DNA of 64,000 nt from Pedobacter lusitanus (lineage in GTDB: Bacteria; Bacteroidota; Bacteroidia; Sphingobacteriales; Sphingobacteriaceae): assembly GCF_040026395.1 (NCBI RefSeq), contig NZ_CP157278.1, positions 2,046,001 to 2,110,000 of the forward strand, read 5' to 3'. A program made the translations under genes and the position numbers. How positions within the stretch are numbered: position 1 is the stretch's first letter; every line of letters begins with the position of its first letter. The notes beneath the pieces are model-generated. The model was given only the letters and a program-made list of their open reading frames with translations, did no database searches and was not told where the DNA came from. Positions 39,501 to 48,100 of this stretch are shown in pieces.

Positions 39501-40507
39501 TAAACCGCTCCCGTTTTCATGATCCCAAGCAAAGCTATGATTACGTTTTCAGAGCGTTCAGCTATCAGGGAAACTACATCTCCCGGCTTTACTTTATATT
39601 CATCTATCAGACAGTTTGCCAATTGATTAGCTCTTTGATCCAGCTCCCGGTAGGTCAGGTGAGTATTTTCAAAAACCAGGGCTGTCTGATCGCCTGATAT
39701 TCCAACCTGCTCTTCAAAAAGATCCACGATGGTTTTCTCCGTATAAGGGAAATCCAGGCCACTGAAGCCTGTTAATAATTTGTCCTGTTCGTTTTGGGTA
39801 AGGATACTCATGTTACGGATAGCCGCGTCAAGATTTCCCAAACCAGCAAGTATAACTTCGAGATGTTCAGCTATGCCCGAGATAAATCCGGATCCAAAGG
39901 CATTTTCGTTGAACAGGAAGTTCAGTTTAAGCCCGTCATTATCCTTTTCTATGTTTATAATCAGGTCATAAACACTTAAATCAGAAATAGCCTTGTGTAT
40001 TTCTGAAAATTGGATCAGAACATTCGTGGTACAAGATGTATTCCCGGTGGCATTAAAATATTCAAGAGGAAAGTTCTGGAACTGGTAATGCCCTCTGATA
40101 CTGTTCTGACAAACCTGCAAATAGGTCTTCAGTATATCTTCTGATTTAATATTCAATAATAAAGGCACCCTTTCGGTAAAGACCTCCTCCTGATTTTTGA
40201 GCTCAAATAACGGCGTATCAATGATCATACTTTCCTCCCCTGTATACTTATGAATAAGGATACCAATGGCAGACAGAAGAATAGTAAAAATCCCTGTATG
40301 GCTTTCCCCTGCCAGTTTTTTAATACTGGCTACACCCGGATTGCTGATTTTAAAATTTTGAAGTTTAAAAGCGCTCTTGTCCGCAACAATGGATTTCTTC
40401 TGTAAAAAAAGATAGCTGTCAGGACATACTGTTTTGAATTGTTCCCAATACCCGATGTGTTTTTCGTATTTACTGTCTGTAAATATTGTCTTGTCTATTC
40501 TTTTCAT
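36536..40507 (-). CDS. NRPS-3: truncated C* - A - PCP - C
   Basis: This 1323-residue, single-residue synthetase begins with only the C-terminal lobe of a condensation domain (about 1-250), with no HHxxxDG region at all. The A domain (about 257-760) has YTSGSTGQPKG at 408 and a pocket read as DAYTVTGIG, which I cannot assign; the A5 region is NGYGPTE. The PCP Ser is at 803 in GGNSL. The last C domain has HHIVADHWS near 990: catalytic His and Asp are present but the usual Gly is His. The C domain ending NRPS-2 should join the chain to this residue, and this protein's own C domain should serve the Asn module of NRPS-4. Confidence 0.9.
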   Translation of the reverse strand: MKRIDKTIFTDSKYEKHIGYWEQFKTVCPDSYLFLQKKSIVADKSAFKLQNFKISNPGVASIKKLAGESHTGIFTILLSAIGILIHKYTGEESMIIDTPLFELKNQEEVFTERVPLLLNIKSEDILKTYLQVCQNSIRGHYQFQNFPLEYFNATGNTSCTTNVLIQFSEIHKAISDLSVYDLIINIEKDNDGLKLNFLFNENAFGSGFISGIAEHLEVILAGLGNLDAAIRNMSILTQNEQDKLLTGFSGLDFPYTEKTIVDLFEEQVGISGDQTALVFENTHLTYRELDQRANQLANCLIDEYKVKPGDVVSLIAERSENVIIALLGIMKTGAVYLPVDPGIPKKRMQHILTDAKVSMVITDSSLIFDNDFGSCPLFALDVQLSLLETSIESPGKLSKPNDIAYIIYTSGSTGQPKGVAIRHISISARSVGFNDYLGMTSNDNVLHFASIGFDASIYEVQLALLAGGKLIMAGSNEKNDINKFLELLDKQKISFATLPPAFMKLLERRELPYLKKLVSTGEGAALEDAIFYSGIKDFYNGYGPTETCIGATFYLADYNKRAQYRSNSNIPIGKPFYNTKVLVLDKDLALVPIGIPGELYVSGVGLSPGYINNENFTKERFLANPYSTDDKDRVIYKTGDLGKWNEDGELEYLGRVDDQVQIHGMRVELGEIEQVLMRNEFVKEAIVIVYENEGNKELVAYWVNRDERSSGIISSSDFKDFLRQYLPMYMIPAQFICLDAFPLNSNGKTDKKSLPDPAEFSNKETHIEPRNEEERQLLQIWKEVLKKENIGIRDNFFDVGGNSLNAVQISTRIYKSMNSLIEVKIIFSNPTIEHLASIINTKSLMEYQQITPIEEKPFYEISNAQKRLWILAQVGDKLAYNMPLTFILKGDLNRTAFQQAFEKLIDRHEVLRSTFKLIEGEPRQLIKAYKETGFEVGYINLDNERISDQELQELVTAEAQQVFDFEQGPLLRAKLVKLKDEEHLFLFTIHHIVADHWSMQIIVSELTAFYNDYSSGKIPVAEPLKIQYKDYASWINNSLSNDNLNIHQQYWLNKLQGELPVLNLPKDYEAASGRTSNGDVFHFTIAEELTKNLKDLAARYKASLYMTLLSAVNVLLFKYSDQTDILIGTSTTVRKHMELEDQVGLYLNQIVLRGQFNPLDSFAGLLDNIKEVTLEAYEHQIFPLDTLIESLNLKSVPGGGANLFDVMVDLQEINSADEGKSFDGIEVENYDTSNIFSRMDLTFNFKDYGQEIEGGIIYCKDLFSTNTIKEQAGYLIEILETIVQHPELTLVAVIKLCDNKISEIKGFQKLKKRENSLRKLMDL

Positions 40508-40569
40508 TGAAATTTTAGAAATGTTGTGGTTGATTTTTTATTTGGTCAGTTGTTTCCGCTCAGGGTATT

Positions 40570-43500
40570 TTAAAAATTCAGATTAAATACCTGGTCCAGT
40601 GAATTTTCTTCATTTTGAATCAGATTATTACCTGGCGACAAAGAGATATCGCTGAGCAGGATATCAGGGTTTTTCACGACATTTTCCAGAAGGATTTGTA
40701 TTCTTTCCATAAATGTCCTGATAGTCTCACTATTAAAAACATCTTTATTATAGTCTATGCTAAAGTCTATAATACCATTGGCTTCTCTGAAAACAATTCT
40801 GATATCAATGGTATTAATCCTGTTATCAGACTCATAGGGAGTAACTTTTATTCCGGCAAGTTCTTTTACCGTCGGCCCGGTAAGCTCGGTATTGTCGAAC
40901 ATAACAACTACATCAAATAATGGAGAGCGGCTTGTATCCCTTTCTATATTAAGGTCTTCGATTAACTTGTCAAAGGGATAACTCTGATGAGTGAACGCAT
41001 CAAGTACAACTTCTTTTACTAATTGAAGGAGTGATTTAAAGGTTTCATTCTTTTTAAATCCGGTGCGCAATGGCAGACTGTTTAAGTACAATCCAATCTG
41101 ATTTTCCAGGTCAATATGCTCTCTTCCGGCAATAGGAGTTCCAATGATGATATCCGTCTGATCTGTATACCTGAATAACAGGGCCTTAACAGACGAAAGA
41201 AGTACCATAAACAAACTTGCTTCCTGTTCCAGACTCAGTTTATTGAGAGCTTGTGTAAGTTCTTCATTAATGATCATCTGGTGTATAGCACCTGCAGTAG
41301 TTCTGACTTCAGGTCTGGGAAAGTCTGTCGCCATATTTAAAACCGGCAGCTCACCAGAAAATTTATCATTCCAGTAACTCTTGCTTTTTACTACCCCATC
41401 ACCACACAAGAGCTGGTTTTGCCAGAAAGCATAGTCCTTATATTGAATTTTTAATTGTGGTAAAGTATGATCTTTGGCATTGGCAAAGGCATCATACAGC
41501 GTTAGTATTTCATTGACCATGATTTCTAATGACCAGCCATCCGTAATGATATGATGCATAGTAAACAGAAAAAGATATTTTTCCTCTTCCAGCTGAAGAA
41601 ACCTTGCTCTTAATAACGGATCTGCCCTGAAGTTGAAAGGCGCTATAGCTTCAGCATCAATCAGTAACTTTAAATTATCCGGATCAGATTCCCCTCTTAT
41701 ATCTTTGAAGTCTATTTTAAAATTGAAATCTTCAGCTTCATGCACTTTCTGTTTGGGCTCTCCCTCAGCGGTGATGAAGGTAGTTCTTAATATTTCATGA
41801 CGTCTGATTAAAGTATGGAAGGCTTTTTCAAAAGCTTCAATATTTATCCTCCCATCAAAAACATATGCTCCAGGCATATTATAAACGCTTTGTCTGCCAT
41901 CAAACTGTGCAGAGAGCCAAAGTCTTTTCTGAGCATGAGACAGGTCATAGTGAGGCTGCCTGCCAAGCGGAGTGATGTATTCGTAATTATTGTTTTCAGT
42001 AGTTTTGATGATAGCAGATAACTCGGCTATTGTCGGATAGTTGAAAATATTTCTCAGTTCTATCTTTGATTTAAGCTCTTTGTGAATGCGTGACATTACA
42101 CGGGTCGCTTTTAAAGAATGTCCCCCTATCTGGAAAAAGTGGTCTCTTATACCTATTTTTTCAATCCCTAATACTTCCTGCCATATAGCAGTCAATTGTT
42201 CTTCTACCTGGTTTCTGGGGCCTTCATAGTCTACATTTACTGCCAGGGCAAATTCTTCTTTAGAAGGCAGGGCCTTTCTGTTTACTTTACCATTTGGGGT
42301 TAAGGGTAACTCATTCAGGACAAAGATATGAGGTGGGATCATATATTCAGGAAGCCTTATCCTTAAGTATTTCTGAAGTTCCTGCTCTTCTATTTTGTCT
42401 TTGCTTTCTACATAACCGACCAGTTCTTTGTCACCGAAAATATCTTCTGTTACGATAACTGCCGAATTCAATACCTTCACATGTTGTCTGAGTATACTTT
42501 CAATCTCTCCAGGTTCTATTCTATATCCTCTGATTTTTACCTGGCTGTCTTTTCTTCCCAGAAATTCTATTTCTCCCTCAGCAGTCCACCTTCCCAGATC
42601 ACCTGTCTGATAGAGCAGATTTCCTGATTCCAGGGGATTGATGATGAACTTTGCTGCAGTTAATTCCTTATTGTTCAGATACCCTGCAGCTAAACCTGAT
42701 CCGGCAACACAAATTTCACCTGTTACCCCTACCGGTACCCTCTGGTTAAACTCATTAAGAATATAAATTCTGGTATTGCTGATTGGACGACCGATAACCG
42801 TTCTGGACCTGAATTGCTCCAGATCTTCATATTTCAGTGATTTATAGATACAGCCTACAGTTGTTTCTGTAGGGCCATAGTGATTTACAAACTGTACATC
42901 TTTTCTGTACCCGAAATATTTTTCAAGATCTGATACCCTGATCTGCTCCCCTCCGATTACTACAAGTCTCAGATTATATTGCTTAACCAATTCCTCAAAA
43001 TCAGTATTTACAATCATATTGAAATGAGACGGCGTAAGTTTAATATAGGTGATCTTATTCTCAACAAGACTTCTTGTTAATGCTGCAGGATCCAGCGGAT
43101 TACTTTCCTGTAAAAGATATAAACTGCTACCAGAAATTAACGATGACCACAAGCTGGTATAACAAAGATCAAAAGCAACTGAAGAAAATAGTAAAGTGCT
43201 GTCGGTACTGTTAATTTTAAAAGTAGTCTTAAACCATTCTGCATAATTAGTTAAGGATGAATGATTGATCACTACACCTTTCGGTTTGCCTGTAGAGCCC
43301 GAAGTATAGATGACATAGGCAGCATCATTTACTTCCGGTTTGCGATGGAGATTACCGGTACTGGCTGTGTTGTACCACTCAGCAGATATTTCCACCTGTA
43401 CTGCAGCTGAAATCAGTTTGTCCTCTTTTTGCCCGACAAAAACCACCTTAGGTTTTACTTCTTCCAGGATCAGATTGATTCGTTCTACCGGAGTATTACT

Positions 43501-45099
43501 ATCCAGGGGAAGAAAAGCCGCACGGGTTTTCAGAATCCCTAAAATAGCTGTGATCAACTCTGCTGATCTGGTAAGCCAGACCGGGATTATATCACCTTCA
43601 GTTATCCCATATAATTCAATTAGTCTGGCAGCTACCTGATTAGCCTTTTCATTTAATTCGCGATAAGTTAAAGAAACCCCTTCACAGACTAATGCAATAT
43701 GATCCGGTCTTAAAGACGCCTGTTCTTCAAAAGATTCTATTATAGAATGATACCCTGTAGAGTCTGCTGAAGTTTCATTGCTATTACCGATCAGCTTAAC
43801 CTCAGCCAAAGATGGGGTTGATAGCGTTTGAATTTCCTTATCCGGATTGTTCAGTACACCGGAAATTAAATTCAGCAATTGGTTTTGGATACACTGTATG
43901 GATTCTGTTCCGAAAAAATCAACCAGAAAGCTCAGATCAAATTGAATATCTTCCTCTGATTCCAGACTGGTAAGCTTTAATTTAAACAGATCGTTGTTAC
44001 TGTATATGGATTCAATGGTGAAGCCATCACCAGGCGATTTTTGATAATTGATATGCTCAAAGCCTGCAGAGAAATAGGGGAAATTTTTCAGCAGGATACT
44101 TTCCTCAGGTAACTCCAGATTGAAGTTATCCTGCCAGGAGACTACTTCATCAAGCACAGATTGTATTTGAGCACAAAGTTCGGGGATGTTCTTTTTTCCG
44201 TCAATTTGTATATGTACAGGAAGCGTTTTGGAAAGCGGTCCGCCTATATTTAAGAAAAAATCGTAGTGCCTCCCTTCTTCTATCTTACCTATTACTAAAT
44301 CGGCCGGTTTATTCAAATACTGCCACAATAAAATATTCCAGCAGCTCAATACCAGCGTAGCAACCGGAATTTCATACCGATTTGAAAATTTCTTTAATGC
44401 GTCAAACAGTACAGGTTCTGCTTTTATGGAAAGTAAAGCAAGCTGACACTGTTTTTTCTGAGGTTCAGGAAGCTCAAAAGGCAAATGAAAATCCATATAA
44501 GGAAGAAAGTTTTGTTTGCTCCAAAACTCTTTTGCTTCTTCTTCCGGTTCATCCAGAAGCTCATTGTGCCACTCCGAAAACTGGTGAAACTGATAATTTT
44601 CCTCTTCACTTAAATCTTCATTGTCTAAATCTGTATAAAGCTCTGTAAGCTGTTTTACAAATTGAGTCATTGAATAAGAATCACTTGAGAGGGTTGGCAA
44701 ACTTAGTATAAGCTTATATTCATCTTCTCTGAGTTTACATAATATAGCCGTCAGAATATGTTCTTCTTTGAACTGTGATTTATAGTCCTGCACTTTTCCG
44801 AATATTTCCTTCAGCTTATCTCCCTGATCGCCGGCCGAAAGCCTGGTCAGATCAACAAAAGCAATGGAAGGAGTTGCAGGTGGATCAATTACCTGAAGAG
44901 GGTATAAAGAATAATTAAGAATCTTAAAATTTGTTCTTAAAATTTCATGCCGCTCTACAAGTTTACTGATCGCTTCATGAAGATCGTCTTCCAGAAGTTC
45001 TTTTTTGATATTGATATAAATCAGATTGTTGAAATAATAACCTAACTTATTCAGTACCCAGGTTCTTTTTTGTACAGGTGAAATATGAAAGCCTTCCAT
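40570..45099 (-). CDS. NRPS-2: C* - A(Asp) - PCP - C
   Basis: This 1509-residue synthetase directly follows the hydroxylase-bearing end of NRPS-1 (52-base gap). Residues 1-450 are a condensation-like domain where HHxxxDG reads LPTLSSDS (about 134-141), lacking both His. The A domain (about 450-955) has YTSGSTGKPKG at 598 and a pocket DLTKVGHVG, matching Asp. The PCP Ser is at 995 (GGHSLKAT) and the final C domain carries HHIITDGWS near 1182. The nearest relative in the window is NRPS-6, with the same layout and near-identical A-domain core segments (FDLCYTSLWSSL in both). The adjacent fused Fe/2-oxoglutarate oxygenase suggests this Asp becomes beta-hydroxy-Asp (inference). Confidence 0.93.
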   Translation of the reverse strand: MEGFHISPVQKRTWVLNKLGYYFNNLIYINIKKELLEDDLHEAISKLVERHEILRTNFKILNYSLYPLQVIDPPATPSIAFVDLTRLSAGDQGDKLKEIFGKVQDYKSQFKEEHILTAILCKLREDEYKLILSLPTLSSDSYSMTQFVKQLTELYTDLDNEDLSEEENYQFHQFSEWHNELLDEPEEEAKEFWSKQNFLPYMDFHLPFELPEPQKKQCQLALLSIKAEPVLFDALKKFSNRYEIPVATLVLSCWNILLWQYLNKPADLVIGKIEEGRHYDFFLNIGGPLSKTLPVHIQIDGKKNIPELCAQIQSVLDEVVSWQDNFNLELPEESILLKNFPYFSAGFEHINYQKSPGDGFTIESIYSNNDLFKLKLTSLESEEDIQFDLSFLVDFFGTESIQCIQNQLLNLISGVLNNPDKEIQTLSTPSLAEVKLIGNSNETSADSTGYHSIIESFEEQASLRPDHIALVCEGVSLTYRELNEKANQVAARLIELYGITEGDIIPVWLTRSAELITAILGILKTRAAFLPLDSNTPVERINLILEEVKPKVVFVGQKEDKLISAAVQVEISAEWYNTASTGNLHRKPEVNDAAYVIYTSGSTGKPKGVVINHSSLTNYAEWFKTTFKINSTDSTLLFSSVAFDLCYTSLWSSLISGSSLYLLQESNPLDPAALTRSLVENKITYIKLTPSHFNMIVNTDFEELVKQYNLRLVVIGGEQIRVSDLEKYFGYRKDVQFVNHYGPTETTVGCIYKSLKYEDLEQFRSRTVIGRPISNTRIYILNEFNQRVPVGVTGEICVAGSGLAAGYLNNKELTAAKFIINPLESGNLLYQTGDLGRWTAEGEIEFLGRKDSQVKIRGYRIEPGEIESILRQHVKVLNSAVIVTEDIFGDKELVGYVESKDKIEEQELQKYLRIRLPEYMIPPHIFVLNELPLTPNGKVNRKALPSKEEFALAVNVDYEGPRNQVEEQLTAIWQEVLGIEKIGIRDHFFQIGGHSLKATRVMSRIHKELKSKIELRNIFNYPTIAELSAIIKTTENNNYEYITPLGRQPHYDLSHAQKRLWLSAQFDGRQSVYNMPGAYVFDGRINIEAFEKAFHTLIRRHEILRTTFITAEGEPKQKVHEAEDFNFKIDFKDIRGESDPDNLKLLIDAEAIAPFNFRADPLLRARFLQLEEEKYLFLFTMHHIITDGWSLEIMVNEILTLYDAFANAKDHTLPQLKIQYKDYAFWQNQLLCGDGVVKSKSYWNDKFSGELPVLNMATDFPRPEVRTTAGAIHQMIINEELTQALNKLSLEQEASLFMVLLSSVKALLFRYTDQTDIIIGTPIAGREHIDLENQIGLYLNSLPLRTGFKKNETFKSLLQLVKEVVLDAFTHQSYPFDKLIEDLNIERDTSRSPLFDVVVMFDNTELTGPTVKELAGIKVTPYESDNRINTIDIRIVFREANGIIDFSIDYNKDVFNSETIRTFMERIQILLENVVKNPDILLSDISLSPGNNLIQNEENSLDQVFNLNF
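43770..45099 (-). other. Non-catalytic C* (interface-like) domain of NRPS-2
   Basis: Residues 1-443. The fold markers of a condensation domain remain (RHEILRTNF, then the WNILLWQYL / DLVIGK region), but the active site reads LPTLSSDS. In siderophore synthetases, from memory of published work, such His-less C-like 'interface' domains recruit Asp beta-hydroxylases. Similar C* domains start NRPS-4 (35130-36485) and NRPS-6 (21420-22774), and a half-length one starts NRPS-3 (39760-40507). Confidence 0.7.
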
Positions 45100-45151
45100 A
45101 GATAAATTTGAAATGATGTTTAACTCAAACTGCTAGCTGAGCATTTGTAAA

Positions 45152-48100
45152 TTATTCTGCTACGTCTGCTTTTGCAGCAACCAGGTTATGAGGGTCTGCC
45201 ATTCCGACTATGATACTTCTTGGCCCTTTGAATGGATTTCTTCCATGTGACATCAGCATATTATCTAAAAGCAGGATATCTCCTTTTTGCCAGGTGAATT
45301 CTTCTTTGGATTTCTCATAAGCATTACCAATTTCTTCCAGAACTGAAGGCTCAATCGGAGTACCATCACCATAAAAGGTATTAAACGGAAACTCTTCTGA
45401 AGAAAGCAGGACTTCTCTGACACTTTCTTCCAGATTGAGGGCATTGAAGAAAAATCCGTGATTGAACCACACCGGTTCACCTGTAAGCGGATGATTCTGG
45501 ATGGCTGGTCTTGTCCAGCTTATCTTCAGATGCCTGTCACTTTCCCAGCTGAAGTTTATGTTATTTCTATTGCAATATGCCTCAACAACATTCTTATCAT
45601 CAGTCTGGTAGACTGTTTGCCAGGATAATCCGAATCCCTCAACCAGATTTCTTACATACATAATTCCTTTTGCCGCAAATTTATCCCTGGTTGCAACCGA
45701 CAGAAGACTTAACACTTTTCTGCTATCAGCAATAGGTGTTTCGCCACCTTCATCACTTGGCTGTTTACAGAAAAACAAAATCTGCATAGGCCATTCATTA
45801 GAGTAGGAAAGCTCATTATGCATATGAATCACCTGATCTGCAGGATGATCTGTAGAGGTATATAAATTATCATCTACCAGGCTTCTTGGTGAAGACTGAT
45901 CCACATAACTCATTCGGTTAGCACTCAGATTCTTTACAAATTCCTGAAAGAAAGGCAGAGAAGTTGACTTAAAGTCTCTGAAAAGGAGTGCACCATGCTG
46001 GTGAAGACGTTGCTTTACAAAAGCAAGATTGTCTTTCAGCCAATCCGTTAAATTAAAATCTTCAATATTTGGCTTCACTACCAGAGGATACGTTTTCCCA
46101 GGAGTCAGAAAGGATTCCGAGATCAGGATCTCTTCTGAAAGTGATACTTTTTTTGCTGGTTTACTGAAAAACTTTTCTAAGTTCTTTTCTTTGATTTTGT
46201 TCTCATTCATTACAGATTTGGTTTTACGTGTGTGGCTGAGGGTTTCTGTCAGTTGATGAATTGTGCTATCCGGCGAGTTGGCTATGGTATGTAACAATAG
46301 CCTGAAGTCTTCTATTATACTTTCAATGGTAGCCGGCTTATATAAAGCGCTGAGATAAGAGAATGAAAAATGAATTTCATGATTAGTCTCCCAGGCATGC
46401 AGCCAGAAGTCTGTTTTTACATAATCAGCGTCCCATTCCAATGGCGATATTGAAAATTCCTGCTGGTTGCCCGACTCCGTATGATTCAGGTTTTGCCAGG
46501 TGAAACCAACATCGAATAACTGGCCCCGGTTTGTATTTCTTGGGATATCCAGTTCTTCAATCAGAAGATCATAAGGATACATCTGGTGCTCATAGGCTTT
46601 CAGCAGATTGAGCTTTACGCTTTCCAGGAAACGACTGTAAAGTTCATCTGGATTAAGCTTTGTTCTTATAGGTAAGGTATTGATGAAAAGTCCGATTTGA
46701 TTTTCAGTGTCAATATGATTTCTTCCTGCTATCGGAGAACCGATTACTATATCTTTTTCTACAGCATATCCGGATAAAAGGATATTAAGAGAAGCCAGCA
46801 ATGTCATATAAAGCGTAGCTCCATTCTTTTGGGAAATATTTTTCAGCCGCTCTGCCTCTTGTTCCTGAATAGAGAAAAGAATTCGTTCTCCCTGGATACT
46901 TTTGACTGCCTGTCTTGGAAAATCAACTGGTAAATTCAGTGCTGTCACTTTTTCTTTGAATTCTCCAAGCCAATAAGCCCTGTGAAGCTTTAAGTTCTGC
47001 TCATTGAGCTGCTCATTTTGCCAGTTAGCATAATCTTTATACTGAATTCTTAATGGTTTTAAAGTCGATTCGTTTCCGTTTCTCAAGCTATTGTAAAGTT
47101 CAAGTACTTCTTCCATAATCACACCTAATGACCAGCCATCACAGATAATATGATGTATGGTAAAAAGGAAAATATGTTTTCCTGCTTCCAGTCTGATTAG
47201 TCTGGCTCTCAGCAAAGGCCCTTTTTCCAGATCAAATGTTCTTTTGATCTCTTCATCACGGATTGTTTTTTCCGTCATCGTTTCGTCTCCTGCTGAAGAT
47301 AAATCAACATATCCGATCTCAAATCCGTTCAGGTGCTGATGAATCTGCTGCATAGGCTCGCCATCCACTACCGTAAATGTAGTACGCAGGCTTTCATGTC
47401 TTTCAATCAGTATATCAAAAGCTTTCCTGAATTCCGTAAGATGAAGTTCACCTTTAAATTCATAACCCAGATACAGGTTATAAGAATCCTGCTCTTCACC
47501 TATCTCATTGAGAATCCACATCCTTTTCTGTGCATGAGACAAATCGTAAAACTCCATCTCTTTCACAGGAACAATTTGTTCATGGGTACTGAGATTAAGC
47601 TGATCCATCAGTTTTGCCAGCGCAGAGATTGTTCTCAGCGTAAAAATGTTTCTAAGCTCAATTTTTGTGTTCAGGTTTTTGAAAATATGAGATACCAATT
47701 GTGTTGCTTTGAGCGAATGTCCTCCGATTTCAAAGAAATCATCTGCTGTGCTGACCGGGCTTCTCTGCAGGACACTTTCCCAGATTTCAACCAGTCTGGC
47801 CTCTGTTTCAGTTACCGGAAAAACATGTTTTTGATGAGCCGTAAGACTTAGTCCTTCAGGTGATGGTAATGCTTTCCGGTCAATTTTACCACTGGTTGTT
47901 TTAGGGAGTTCGGTTAACTGAACAAAATAAGAAGGAATCATATATCCGGGTAATTTCACCTTCATTTTCTGGATCAGCTCTCCCGGGTCGAGATGTTCTT
48001 CTGCGACAAGATAGGCTACAATAAATGCAATTCCATCCTGGTCCTGTTTAGTGATGACAACTACATCATCAATATTTTGAAGATTGAGCAGACAGTTCTC

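Noticed and set aside
47333..47851. Plus-strand open frame of 172 codons
   Set aside because: It lies wholly antisense within NRPS-1 A5/PCP5/C6, and its product looks like no family. Other plus-strand frames (for example 34153-34563 and 38306-38692) are likewise shadows of synthetase coding.
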